NCBI GenBank assembly: GCA_038503035.1 | Contig: JAVSML010038885.1 | Coordinates: 1-64,000, forward strand | Origin: Crocodylus rhombifer | Taxonomy: Eukaryota; Chordata; Crocodylia; Crocodylidae | Length of the DNA stretch: 64,000 bases | Direction: 5' to 3' | Shown here: positions 47,078 to 58,600 of the stretch, one piece after another | Layout of the letters: the number at the start of each line of letters is the position of its first letter | Numbering within the stretch: the stretch's first letter is position 1 | Made by a program: the position numbers and the translations under genes | Notes under the pieces: generated by a model | The model's input: only the letters and a program-made list of their open reading frames with translations | What the model was told of the DNA's origin: nothing | Database searches by the model: none

Positions 47078-47178
47078 CCCCAGCTGACTTCCTGCCCTTT
47101 GGGCAGGGGGCTGGACTCGATGATCTCCCGAGGTCCCTTCCAGCCCTAATGTCTATGAAATCTATGAAAATCTATGGA
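45480..47178 (+). mobile_element. CR1 LINE, young 5'-truncated copy
   Basis: It begins within ORF2 at the RYFASVF segment and runs to a complete 3' end: CCGAGGTCCCTTCCAGCCC followed by three TCTATGAAA-type units. It sits inside the GC-rich element. The host sequence reads GAGGCAGAGTAT before it and ATCAAATATAACA after it, and the undisturbed second unit of the host tandem repeat reads GAGGCAGAGTGTGGGTCAAAGATAACA. No clear target duplication is seen, as is usual for CR1. Confidence 0.92.
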
Positions 47179-48420
47179 TCAAATATAACATCTGAGCCCC
47201 AGCTGAGGGGACCAGCTCTGTGGAACCACAGTGAGAGGGAGCAGCGATCAGAAGCCCCAGAGAGAGGAAGATGTGGAGCCCTGTGAAGGGAGAGGGGGCT
47301 CAGCCAGAGAGAGCAAGAGCTGAGCCCTGACCCCAATAAGTCCTCCACTGTTAGGAGGCAGAGTGTGGGTCAAAGATAACACCAGCTGTAGCACCATGAC
47401 CAGCTACCCATAGGGGTAGTGAGAGTCCCCTGTGAGACCCTGAGGCACCTGTCATGGTGTGAGGTACCCCAGCTCCCCACGTCCATAAAGGAGGATCCAG
47501 AGAGGGGGACGCCGGGATAAGAGTATGGGTGATACATCAGGGCCTGCCAGAACTTCCCATGACTGCCCCAGGCGGGGGGCCAGGAGGGTCAGAAGGGCAA
47601 GAAGGCCCACCGAGAGGGATTCCCAAGAGCCAGGGGCCTTGGGTCCCAACTGGCCTGGAGGTGGGCCGGGGCTAGTGTGAGCCAAAGGTCCCAGTGAGGG
47701 GACCACATCCAAAGGGGAACCAATGGCAGGGCGATATATGGCCTGGTATGATGGTGGCAGAGTCCGCCTGAAGGGAGGAACCCAGGTGGGGTTCTACAGT
47801 AGGATTCTGGTCCGCATCATGGGGGACCGGCACGTATGAGAACATCATGATGTCATCAGCGAGGTTGAGCTGTGGTGTAGGGGAGGAATGGAGTTGCAGA
47901 TAACGCCCCCTAGCAGCAGGGCAGAAAATGGGCAGCCTCTTGCCTAATTACATCTATTAATTAATCAATTAAGACCAAGGCATGGCGGGCAAGAAGGTGT
48001 GTGGTTAACCCAAGAACAGGTGGGCAGGCCTCGTGGAGATCTACCCTGGTAGCCCCCTGTTACAGACTAAATATAAACATTGGATTTATGACACATTATA
48101 ACCTGCCTGACATCTGACTCCCCAGGTACCTCTCCCCTATTTACCTGCTACATTCATCCCCCTTCTCCCCCACCTCACTCCCCAGCCTCCTCAATTTACA
48201 TCCTCACCGACTGTCTTTCTTGCATGCATGCCAGCCTCTGGCTTCTCTACTATTCATTCCATCCAGAAAGAGCACACATCAACTGCAGATGCTTCCTCAG
48301 CCTGATGAAAGGGTTTTAAACCCAAAAACCTGCTAAGAAAATGTTTTTCAAATATTTAAGTTGGTCTAATAAAAGATATCAGATTCACCCAAAGAAGCTT
48401 ATTGACGATTAAAAAAATAT

Positions 48421-49860
48421 TTTTTTTCTTTCCTGCAAAAGAACCATAGTAGTTACAGCATATCTGTCCTGCTCTCCAGGTCTATCACTACTTACGCATC
48501 CCTGTAAAAGCTTTTTTTACTACAAGTCATCCACAGGATAAGGACATCTTGCCAGAAATATCAAAAGGATACACCTGTTAGGTGATTCAGTATGGCACAT
48601 GAATCTAATCAATAGCATGCTATGCTAATGGAACTATTTTGCATCACCTAATGTTTGGGAATATACTAAATAAAACAGCCCTTCTCAAGCTGTAATTTCT
48701 GTGAGCTCACTAAGGTTGACTCTTGTTAGACATGAAAATCCTTAGGGGACATGCATTTTCAGCACGTCCTACAGCTGACAGGAGCCAAGTTCAACAATTT
48801 GGAGGAGCTGTTGAACTGTTGTCATGAGATGGAGGCAGAGCATTGGCAATGCCATTATGAAAGCATGGAATGTGCTCTGCAGAGAAAATAATATTATGCA
48901 AAAGGCAGTTTAATACAAATAGCCTCAGTGGCCTCATCAGTGACACTGACTTAGCCAACTATCACTTCATTTTGGGAGGAACAACCTTGTATGACACTAA
49001 AATTGCACCTATTGGTTTCTCTAAAGACCATGACTTCCATCTGTATCAGTAGAAAATTCAAGAAAAAATAATGTACTTTGTGATACTCTGAGCTATTCAT
49101 TCTTAAGAGTACAGTTAGGAGCACAAGTCATTCTGCTAGTATGCCCTCAAATCTATTCCAACAAAAGTATCACATTGTACCTCAAATTGTATCCCCCTAA
49201 CTATTCAAGAATGCTTACATTCACTTTCAAATATTCACTCAATTGTTTGGTCACCTTGGGAAATTATTATTTTTAAGGCCTTAAAAGCCCTGCCTAATGC
49301 CACAACAAAATACACAAAGTTTGAGTACCCTGTGATCAACCTGTTGTTTAATTCTCTTGCCAGTTTTGATTGTCCTGGTATTAAAAAAAAAAAAAGCAAC
49401 CCACCACCAAAAGTGGCATTGCACACAAGGCAGCAGCATGCACTGCCAGAAACAGCCTGACCATCCAGAGCAAGGCTCTGGCTGCCAGCTAGGCTCTGTG
49501 CAGTGGGATCAGCACCACTACTGTCCCAGGAGGTCCCCCAGGACCACAGATAAGGCCACTGGAGCCAGCACAGGCCTACCCTACCCCACCCAAGATAACT
49601 TGCCACATGCCAGAGCGTACATGCAGGGTTGTTATGTAGGGCACAAAGCAGTGACACAAATATGTGCCACTGCTATGTGTGCCACAGCAAACACCCCCCC
49701 CCATATGGAAATGCAACCTATGTATTCTGCTGTCCACTGAAATGCACTCAAGCTTTATTTTCCCATGAAGAAATCATCCAGAAAAAGCAGGGGTGTCAGA
49801 TTCACCTCACCCTAAGAGCCCGATGAGAGTCTTTGCGCCAGTATGTGAGCTGGATCAAGC
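48421..49860. other. intergenic sequence, nothing firm
   Basis: No gene was recognised. An A run lies at 49382-49394. The GC-rich stretch 49400-49660 may belong to the hAT-like repeat that follows but has no clear boundary. Confidence 0.45.
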
Positions 49861-49869
49861 TGTGCCGGA

Positions 49870-50310
49870 AGCCAGAGAGTAGGGCCATCCTAGCAGGACA
49901 CCACATGCAGTGCATGCCCTGTGCCTGCCCCGTGCAGAATGACTGCACACAGGGCCAGTGCAAGCTGCATGCAACATACGGGCTGGACTGGCTGTGTGTG
50001 CTGAACAGAGCACAAGGGGAAGGATAAGTTGCATGCTGCATACAGCACCCTTCTGCTGGACCAGCCCTGAACACTGGCTGTGACATGGCTCAGTCCAAAT
50101 GAGTCCCAGACCTAGTGGGCAAGGCTAGTCTAGTGTGCTGCATGCAGCATGTGTCCTAGACCAAACTTCTATGATATGCGCAGCTCCTGGAGTCTAGCTC
50201 ATAGGCCAGACTGGCATTGTAGCACATGGGGTAGGTCCTAGATCCATGGGCTGGATCATAGGGCTCCACAGGCTGGATCAGTCCCACAGGCTGTATGGTG
50301 GATGCAACTG
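49870..50310 (+). repeat. hAT-like non-autonomous repeat, copy 2
   Basis: The last 68 bp match the block at 43832-43899 (CTGGATCATAGGGCTCCACAGG... CCCACAGGCTGTATGGTGGATG). The preceding 370 bp contain GTGCAAGCTGCATGC-, GGGCTGGACTGGCT- and GCAGCATG-type units, a pattern I associate with reptile hAT miniature elements. The left boundary is uncertain. Confidence 0.4.
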
Positions 50311-50854
50311 AAATAAAGTGTCATGTACTGTAGTCTTACAATACCTCCCTTTCCAACTTTCTATTAAATGTTATGAAGGCTAAGCACAAAACCAAGCAAC
50401 AATAAAAGTGGTAAATAAACCTCTGTATTAAACTTTTCAGGTACTAAACCCAGGATAATATCCCAAGATCAGGAGCTAGCAGACCCGAAAATAATCCAGC
50501 TCCTCTTTTAGCTTCAGTTCCATCAGATTTTTTTTTTAATTACAGGTTCAAATATTTTAACAGATTCCAAGAGTTTAGCCCACACATGACACTTCATGCT
50601 TTTATATGGAGCCTTAAAGCCTTCTGAAAAAAATCTATTCCACAATTTGTGCTAGGATAACAAATTAAATGGTGCATGCCTTTATGAGAATGACACCTAA
50701 GATAACACATATAAGAGATTTAGTTCATGCCAATCACCTTTAGTACTTACACATAATAAACTTGAATAATTTATTAGGAAGCATTAATGCCTGCAAACAT
50801 ATTGCTTTAATACATTTTGGACAGTTATTCAAAGAAAATATATTTAGCTCTTTT

Positions 50855-50950
50855 GAAGAAATACAACATACCACAGGTAATATTAAAATCATAAAGAAAT
50901 ACAGCATATCACAGGTGAAGAAATACAACATACCACAGGTGATATTAAAA
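50855..50950 (+). repeat. 62-bp tandem duplication
   Basis: GAAGAAATACAACATACCAC with the following AGGT and ATATTAAAA occurs at 50855 and again at 50917 with one change. A third diverged unit (AAAGAAATACAGCATATCAC) lies between them at 50893. Confidence 0.8.
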
Positions 50951-51275
50951 ATTTCCAGTCTCTGCACTTCAGGCACTTTTCAACATGTTTGCAAAGGTAA
51001 ACCTCAGTAGAAATCTGACCAAATTCAAGAAAATATTGGAAATATTGGTTACACACATGAAACATATAGGCTTCTTGTCTATGTTATCTAAATCAATTTT
51101 GAATAGTCATAGAGATGAAAATATTGTTATGACAAAGTGGGCTATTGACATTGAATCAGGAATTAGTGATGAAGAATAAAATACCATCTGGAACAACAGT
51201 CCCTCACACCTCTATCTACACAATAGTAAAATAAGATTATTTTAAAATCTCATGTCACTTAAAATTATTTCTACG
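50951..51275. other. intergenic sequence, nothing recognised
   Basis: AT-rich, with no gene or repeat that I can name. Confidence 0.5.
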
Positions 51276-51279
51276 GGAG

Positions 51280-53995
51280 ATGCACATCCCATTTGCTGAA
51301 ACTAGACACTACAACACTGGAGGATTTGACTTGCTGTCTTACGCCCCACATCTGAAGCATGGACAAACTACATATGTCTGGTCTTACATGACAGACGCAG
51401 TCCAGGTGACATTCACTGACCTCTGTGATGCCATCCAGGTTGTTGCAAATGTCTATAAGCCTCCTAAAATCAACTGGGACCGACCAACAAGTCCTACCAA
51501 CTCTGCCCCATCCAGCCACCTACATTAAAAACTTTAATAGTCACTACGTGGACTGGGTCTACAGACACAGATGCCAATGGTGAACAACTTTCAAATTGGG
51601 CCTCACAAAATAATGTTGTCCTCATTCACGACCCCAAGCAGCACCACACATTCCACTTGTCCAGATGGAACCATGACTATGCTTCTGACTTGTGCTGAAT
51701 CAATTCAGTACAGGGTTCCATAGCCAGCATCTTGCCAGGTCTTGGATGACTTCCCGCACAGTCAGTACAGACCATCCCGGGCCCACATTGGACTCCAGCT
51801 CCTGATCATCAAAAGCTGTAAGAAGAAATAGTGGAACTTCCATGAGGTCAATTGGGAGGAGTATAGCAAGGCATTAGAATGAAGTATTGTGACAACAACC
51901 ACCTGGACATTCTGGTGGAGGAATCCTATAGACATCTCTGCAGCACCATTTATAAAGCAGCCTGTGGGTGTCATTCCATACGGCCACCACCCAATCTCCC
52001 TGCCTCAACCCAGAATGTGCTGCACTGCTAAAGCAGTAAAAGTCATCTGGCAACCTAGATATGGCCAATCACTTGATCAAATCATAGGAAGCATCTGACC
52101 AAGTTAGATAAGAGGAAATGACTGAGAAACTGGACTTCACCCAGTCCAGCTGGATGTGTTGGAGTCTACTTCATCATCTTGAAGCAACTCATCAGCCATC
52201 AATACCCAGTTACCCTCCCATAGCACCCAACCAAGTAGCCAGCCACCTATTTCACCTAGCAAGAGTGCTGCTGGAAGAGGGAGTGAAAAGCCGCCTTCAG
52301 AAAAAATGGAGTATTTTCCAAAGATGCACTGGACCAGAACCTGTCCAGAACCCTTCACAGTTCCTGAACTTAACAAGGTTTCAAACAGTATCAAATCTGG
52401 TATCATCCCAGGCTATGACAATATCTCCCCTGAGGTCCTGAAGCATCTTGGCCCACATGCTCATTCTTGTTTGCGTCAGTTCTTTACAATGGTCAGATGC
52501 AAGAGAAACTTGCTGAAGATATGGCACATGCCAAAAGTCACTGGCCTCCAAAAATCAGGAAAAGATCTAAACCAGGTGTCAAGCTACCACCTGATATTGC
52601 TTCTGTCTGTTTGGAAGTCTGGGAGTGCCTGATTCTACAATGCATACTCTCAGAGGTGAAGAACATCCTGAGTATTGCTCAAACAGGTTTCCAAGAGGAT
52701 CAAAGTATATGTGACAAAGTACTTGCACTAGCAACATTCACTGAATTTTCAAAGGAACCTCAAGACAGGCACTGTTTTTCTTGACTTCACAGCAACGTAT
52801 GATTCTGTTTGGCACACACACCAGTCTGCTCACAAAAATAGCAAGAGTCCTACCTGCATGACTGGCATCACTGAATTGTTCCTTCTCAACAGATGGTTAA
52901 GGGTGCACTTGGTTGCAGAGAAAACTTGGAGAAGATAGACCAATGGACTGACGCGGGGATCTGTGCTTGTTCTGACCTTTTACAATCTCTACACCAATGA
53001 CTTGCCACAAACCCAATCATGGAAATTCATATATACGGATGACATCTCCTGTGGATTCCAGGCCCAGACTTTTTCTCCAGCCAAGTGTCAGTAAGACAAT
53101 TTCCAGTGTTTCCCACATATACTAGGCCAATGCTGCCCAGGAGCTGAACATCTACCTGAATGATCAGAGGCTGAGGCATGAAGCAAAATCCATCTACCTG
53201 GGCATGATGCTAGATTGGATATTGAGCTACTATGAACATGGAAAAAGACAGTAATGAAAGTTAAGACATGCAACAGCCTCCTTAACAAGCTGGCTGGGTC
53301 ATCCTGGGGCTCAAGAGCCTCAACTCTAAGGATGTCAGTTCTTGCCATCTCGTATTCTGTGGAAGAGTACTGTGCACCAGTCTGGAACCAGTCATCCACA
53401 CAAAATCTGTTGATGTGCAGCTACATTCAACAATGTACATCATCTCAGGAACTCTTCAACCATCCCCTCTACCATGGCTCCGAATCCTGAGCAACACTGT
53501 TCCCCCTCATATCTGAAGGGAAGTTGCAATTAGTAAGCTACTGGAGAAGATCTATGCCAACCCAAGCCTGTCACTGTATGACAATTTTTTAAATCCACCT
53601 GCTGCATGTCTACCATCACAACACCCACTGCGGTCCAAACTGTTGTATGAGGACTACATGGAAGAGACCCTCTGGTGTGAGGAATGGAGGTCAGCATTAC
53701 CACTAGACAATTTCCTTATCGCACATCCTACAGTTTGGCCACCTAGTGTCAATCTGCCATGCTGTCAGTAGGCCTTGTTGAATAGGTTCCAGACAGGACA
53801 AGGTCTGTGTGCAGCCAACTGCCATCGGTGGGGCATTCATGACAATACAGATGGTAGCTGTGGCACAACACATACCATGTTGCATATTGTCAATGGCTGC
53901 CCACTGACTAAGTTCAGTGGTGGACTACAAGAACAGCCCATGGCCACTGAGGATGCTATCACATGGCTTAGTAATTATGCACATGCTGGCTGACT
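51280..53995 (+). pseudogene. non-LTR retrotransposon of another clade (I/Nimb-like, tentative)
   Basis: The sequence encodes a broken endonuclease plus reverse transcriptase polyprotein unlike CR1. In order it shows: endonuclease AETRHYNTGGFDLLSYAPHL with KHG near 51350, then VVANVYKPPKINW near 51440; a GDFNSHH-equivalent region near 51540; SNWASQNNVVLIHDPKQHHTFH near 51580-51650; RT start KVSNSIKSGIIPGYDNISPEVLKHL near 52375; AQTGFQEDQSICDKVLALATF near 52678; FLDFTATYDSVWHT after a frame change near 52772; and the catalytic box YTDD at 53032-53043. C-terminal segments SLLNKLAGSSWGSRASTLRM with SVEEYCAPVW (53276-53390), then LNRFQTGQGLC and LHIVNGCPLTKFSGGLQ (53778-53930) close the frame. 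More than ten frame breaks are present. The 3' tail is not identified. The C-terminal block is the strongest evidence for the family. Confidence 0.72.
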
Positions 53996-56923
53996 GACTT
54001 ACCATGAAACAAATTTATGGTACAAGACGAGGGAGTGCAGGATGGTTGCCCAGCCTAAGGGAGGGGGAATAGTCAGCAATGATTCTCTAACAGTTGCATA
54101 AAAGAATTCTTGTCCATCTTGAAAGCCACAGCTCTCTTTCAAGAGGGAGTTGGTTGGTTGAACAACTGGAGGCAGAACTTCCTTTCAAGAAGAGAAACTT
54201 CCAATGCACTCTACAACATATGCTCCTTTTTTCTTCAAGATGTTTGTCATTCATAGTTCTATCAAGTCTCTTATCCAATGAGATCTGTGGGAGGTAATGT
54301 CAGTACTATTAACCATGTCTCCAGGGATGAACTCCTCCTGAAGTCCTTCTGAGGTGCAAGGGTTTCAGGCTAGTGAAGAAATAGAGACAGAATTTGTATC
54401 TTCTTGAAATGAAACACCTTTACCCAAATTGTCCCATATGTTTTTCAGGAATTTTTAATATTATTTTTCACATTTTTGCACAGTATTTTCATTATAATAG
54501 TTCACAAATAGGCATAGCAGCTGAAGAATCTTCAGCTATATGACAAACTATAGTCTCAAAATCTCTAAAATGTGTTTGCGGATGTTATCTTGCAAGTCTT
54601 TACTGGGATTCATGGAGAGGAGTTTTCTTATTCTAGCCTGTCCTACATAATTCTATTAACTCCATTTTAACATTTTCCAGGACTCTGAATGAATAATGTT
54701 TGGGTCAAAACAAAAACGTTACTATTTCCTGCAGTTACCTTAAAGAATGAAAGTTAAATAATCAGCAAGAACTGCAGAACTACGTGGAGCAGGCTAACTT
54801 TATTACTATTAAACGTAATAAAAACACTAGAAATCAAGTAACACCCCTGAATAGTCCTTTATATCCTAGATAATATTACTTGGATTTCCATTCAGAATAG
54901 TGGGGCAGTGAACAAAATATGCTTTAGAGATATCTGACAATGTTCACATGAAAATAAAATACTAAAAAAGTAATTAAATGCATCAATGCCAGCTAATTAC
55001 GTACTTTATTTTGGGAATAATGTACATGAGTTACACCAATATAAATCCACTGTCTGAAGTGCTCTATTTAAGGATTTAACCCACTTTAAAATGTCTTGCA
55101 CACATGCCCATCATTTCGACTACACACACCCAAGGAAACCTGTAAAACAAAATATTTTGTTACCTTATGGAAGGCCATTATTTTGCCCATTTTCAAAAAC
55201 TTGTTTCTTGGAAAATAACCACCAAAAAAGTGTTTGTGTCGCCTAGTACACTGACCAAAGTTAGTCACACCAGCTTTTTTGGGCAAAGCCCTAAAGTAAG
55301 AGTGACTATAGGTAAATTTCCATGTCAATTAAACGTCAGACAGGTACTTGATAAGCTGCCAGTACTGTCTTTTATGAAAAAGCTTTGTTTCCAAAAAAAG
55401 TTCTTCAAGATTTTCAGCCACCTCAACTCACACTGTGAAGACAACAGATACTGAGGGCACTTACTCATGCAATTGGACACTTTATGTGCCCCATCCATTG
55501 ATTAATACAGATTTCTGAAGAAAAAAACAGGAATTGGTATGACCTGAATTTCAAGTTTGTTTACTCTCACCCACTGATTTCTTGTGGGGGAGAAATCTAG
55601 CCAGATCTATCTTTTTTCCAAAAGTTTTTGATTTAAAGAGTGTTCATTCAATTAACATACTATCATTTATATAGTATCACTTCTTCCAAAAACAATCTCC
55701 TAGGGTCCTATTTAAACAATAAATATTTCCTAGTATCAGTGAGTGGAAGCCAATGAAAGGCCACGAGTAGTATGGAAACTGCCTTTGCTCTCAGCTGACT
55801 GATTTGGCAAAACAACAGCCAGTATACAGAAGGTCTCTTTGTTTCCTTCTGCTTTTGCCTTTCTCAATGCTAAAGCCACAAAGAGTTATCAAGGGATCTA
55901 GGAAGAGGAGACATATTTTAAACATGCTCTGTTTCTGCCACAGACCCACTGAACAACTCCGATTTTTGCTTGAACAGGCTGGACGGCCATTATTCCAAAT
56001 TAAATTCTTATCCCAATGCTGCATCGGTTTTCTGGCAGGGCTATGAGTGTGAAAGTGATCTCAGAATGGACAGTATAATTATTTTTGATAAACAACTTCA
56101 GATTTTTCTTCCCATTGGGGAATGATCTCCTTTTCACTGGAAACTTCATGGCCCTTATTGCTGTTCTTGGTATTGTTTTTTTTTCCTTGTCTCTTTGTTC
56201 TCTGTACATCTTTAAGCAGCTTTCTGGCTGACCTACATGGTTGCTGGCTGACTCCAGCTGGGAGAACTGGAGCGTCTTGAACACCCTTGTCTGTAGGGTT
56301 GTGATGTTCAAATTAGAAAAGAGCCAAATAAGGTTTGGATACCAAATACAGATGGACAAAGCAGTTTGGATGCGCTGGATAAAGAACCAGCTTGTACCTT
56401 CACCAAAAAAAATCAAACTGAACACAAACAGAATGATTTTAGAGGCCTGAAAAAGTTCCTCTCTCTTTTTTAACTATCACATTTTGTTCTTTCCAGCTTC
56501 TCCATTTCGAGGTCCCACTCAAGCATACAGCTGGAATAGACAGCTGATCTTTTAATGCAGAACCCAAGAAAAACCATGTATCACCTGAAATCTCTCAACC
56601 TTTTCAGCTCAATTCTGAATTTCTAAATAAAACACAGAAAAATTAATGTAGAACTTTCATTCTACATTAGCATGAAGCAGCATTAGTGCAACTCCAACCA
56701 CAAGTGTATTTCAGTAATGCCATTCTTCATCATATACATACAATAGTGGGCAATGTACTTAATACTTTGGCACATTTAGGGAATGAAATAGCAGGTAACT
56801 TTAACAAAAGAAAAACTCTTTCTGAAAAAACAGATTCCTTACCTATGTACAATTTGTCACAGCATGTTACTTCTCTGAAGCAGCCAGGATTCCTGTGAGG
56901 TCATTTGAAAATGAGGCTACTTT
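53996..56923. other. intergenic sequence, nothing recognised
   Basis: AT-rich, with no exon-like or repeat signature that I can support. The open frame of 141 codons on the minus strand at 56000-56425 has no recognisable motif. Confidence 0.5.
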
Positions 56924-57180
56924 TAAGGCTAAGTACAGACAGTCAAAAAGCCAGAGGATGAATTGATTCAGTCTTCACAGGTTTCTCTGAGCTATGTAGA
57001 TTGAAGCAAACTGATGTTAACTAAATCAGTTAGGTTTGATACTATATTCATCCGGGTTTATCTTAAACTGGTTTTGACTGTTTTGAAACTGGTTTATGTG
57101 CACTGAACTTCTCTTCTCTTACAGGTTTAAACAGGTTTCCAATCACTTAAACTGGTTTATGTGTAGTGTCTGTCCCTAAT
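56924..57180. repeat. miniature inverted-repeat element (ACAGACA ends)
   Basis: The left end TTAAGGCTAAGTACAGACAG and the right end (reverse complement TTAGGGACAGACACTACAC) are imperfect inverted repeats. The interior holds several AAACTGGTTT/AAACAGGTTT units in both orientations (about 57066-57162). It is a non-autonomous DNA element of unknown class, distinct from the GTCTACA group. Confidence 0.5.
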
Positions 57181-57989
57181 ACAAGTGTCTGCTCGTGGAT
57201 TTGGCCATCTATCTTTGTGTGTTTGAGTTTGAAAATATTGGCCTGTACCTTTAATAAGGCTGTTCCCTTTACAGAATAACAGTCTAAAAAGGGGCCACCA
57301 TGGACAAAACTTGCAGTAAGCAGCAAGAGACAACCTCTATACCAGCCCCTGAAGCAAGCACCTCAAGAACCTTGCCAGATCCTAGTCCGCTACTAAGATG
57401 TGTGAAAGTTTGTTGCCATTATCCCTCCCCGCCCCCTCCAAAAGTACCTGCCTCACCTCAGGATAGAAGTTTTGTTCTATCCAGGAAGATAAATTGTCCT
57501 CCTATTATTACAGAGAAGAACTCCCTCCTCCCTGACAATGCTCTCCTCATCGGGCTGTAGACTAGGAGACATTTTGCATGTTTTCTTTCTCACTCCAGCA
57601 AGTCATGCATTCCTTGCAAACACTGACCCAGCTTCAAGAAGTGCGATGAAAGACATCCTCAGCTCTGCCCACCCCATACCCTTGTGCTTAGGGAACTTTC
57701 CTAGGAAGAGAGTGATATGGGTTCAGACTCCTTTTGGCTCTAGGGAATCTAGACCCAGGTCTTGCATTTTCTAGACAAGTGCCCTAACAGTTAGGTTATC
57801 ATTTAGGACTCCTCCCTCCTACTCTCAGTTTTTAGCATTTAATAAAATGGTACTTCCAGACAGAACTGGACTGCACCTGAGCTCATGTGGCTGTTCTGGA
57901 TCATTTCCGAGTTCAGACAGTAGGCCAAGTTTTGATGCCTAAGGATTTTCCCAAGGCAGGAACCTTGATGGCTTAGGCCTTTTGTGGAG
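57181..57989. other. intergenic sequence, nothing recognised
   Basis: No gene was recognised. The two short open frames (57300-57560 and 57538-57774) have no family signature. Confidence 0.5.
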
Positions 57990-58225
57990 GTTGTGGGATG
58001 AAATAAAACTGCATTTGGTGACTGAAATATGTACTTTCATTTCTACACCAGAGAAATTTACAATCTTTTCTCCAATACCTGATGAAGGGTTTTTGTGTCT
58101 GAAAGCTTGCAATTAAAGACATTTATCTTAAAATCTCGTTGGTCTAATAAACAATATTATCACCTCTACCATGAGCCCTGATTGCTTTTTCCTCTAGACC
58201 AATACGGCTACAACCTGGATACCTG
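57990..58225 (+). repeat. Penelope-type 3' end repeat, copy 2
   Basis: It shares TACCTGATGAAGGGTTTTTG, GAAAGCTTGCAATTAAAGA, TTGGTCTAATAAACAATAT and the terminal GACCAATACGGCTACAACCTGG block with the copy at 29601-29885. Confidence 0.55.
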
Positions 58226-58349
58226 ACACATGGAAGATATTGGATTATAGCCAATTCCTAAAATGAAATCTTCATAATTTCTGAAGGAGGAAGCAACTTT
58301 GACCACCTGAAACCTAAGATACTGCTCCTGCCTTTGTTCAAGATAATTT

Positions 58350-58600
58350 TCATTATCACAGAGCCTCACAAGAGAGCTGAGAGACTCCTTACCAGCTAAG
58401 AACTGCCTGCTGTCAGTATTCCACCTATTGACTCCCCTGTGAAATCCTCTGAAATATGAACTTTCATTTCTACCCAAGAGAGCTCTTACAATTTTTTATC
58501 CAATGCCTGAAAGCTTGCAATTAAAGAGATTTTTTTTTTGTTGCAAAAATCTTGTTGGTCTAAGATATCAATTCTACCACAAGCTCTGATTGCTTTTGGG
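58350..58600 (+). repeat. Penelope-type 3' end repeat, copy 3
   Basis: It shares CACAGAGCCTCACAAGAGAG, GAAAGCTTGCAATTAAAGA and CTTGTTGGTCTAAGATATCA with the other copies. It begins about 125 bp after copy 2 ends. It lacks the final GACCAATACGGCTACAACC block. Confidence 0.55.

Larger units (their letters stand above)
44828..48064 (+). mobile_element. GC-rich LTR-like element, copy 3, inside Penelope
   Basis: It starts TGTGGCAGGGCACTAAG and ends CCCCTGTTACA, flanked by GACTG (44823-44827) and GACTA (48065-48069). This would be a 5-bp duplication with one change and canonical TG...CA ends. A TATA-type box CTATATAAA is at 44924-44932. Tandem units are visible: a 65-bp unit twice at 45180-45307 (TGTGGGGGTTTGAGACC...), and a unit of about 187 bp whose two copies lie on either side of the inserted CR1 (about 45383-45478 and 47270-47365). 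Without the CR1 its length is about 1.54 kb. It has no credible protein. A long solo LTR is the favoured reading; a non-autonomous DNA element remains possible because no poly(A) signal is seen. Confidence 0.65.
44165..48420 (+). pseudogene. Penelope-like retroelement, split by an insertion
   Basis: Two pieces: about 44165-44822 and 48070-48420. The first encodes the region between the reverse transcriptase and the GIY-YIG endonuclease: a REELLQYKRKKP segment near 44292, KQLQPILEGDPI near 44383, then PPTLAFKQAPNL and RSKLP, with CKTCQHIST near 44560. It also shows an endonuclease remnant KYIGEIKQLCTRMNAHWKSI near 44608. The short gap between CQHIST and KYIGE shows that the start of the endonuclease domain is deleted. 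There are two in-frame stops near 44350-44380. The second piece continues the frame (LNINIGFMTHYNLPDI, then a stop at about 48114) and ends with GATGAAAGGGTTTTAAACCC and TTGGTCTAATAAAAGATATCA. Penelope elements use a GIY-YIG nuclease rather than the CR1-type endonuclease. It is inactive. Confidence 0.75.

Noticed and set aside
56000..56425. 141-codon open frame on the minus strand
   Set aside because: No recognisable motif, no splice context and AT-rich chance composition. It cannot be supported as a gene.
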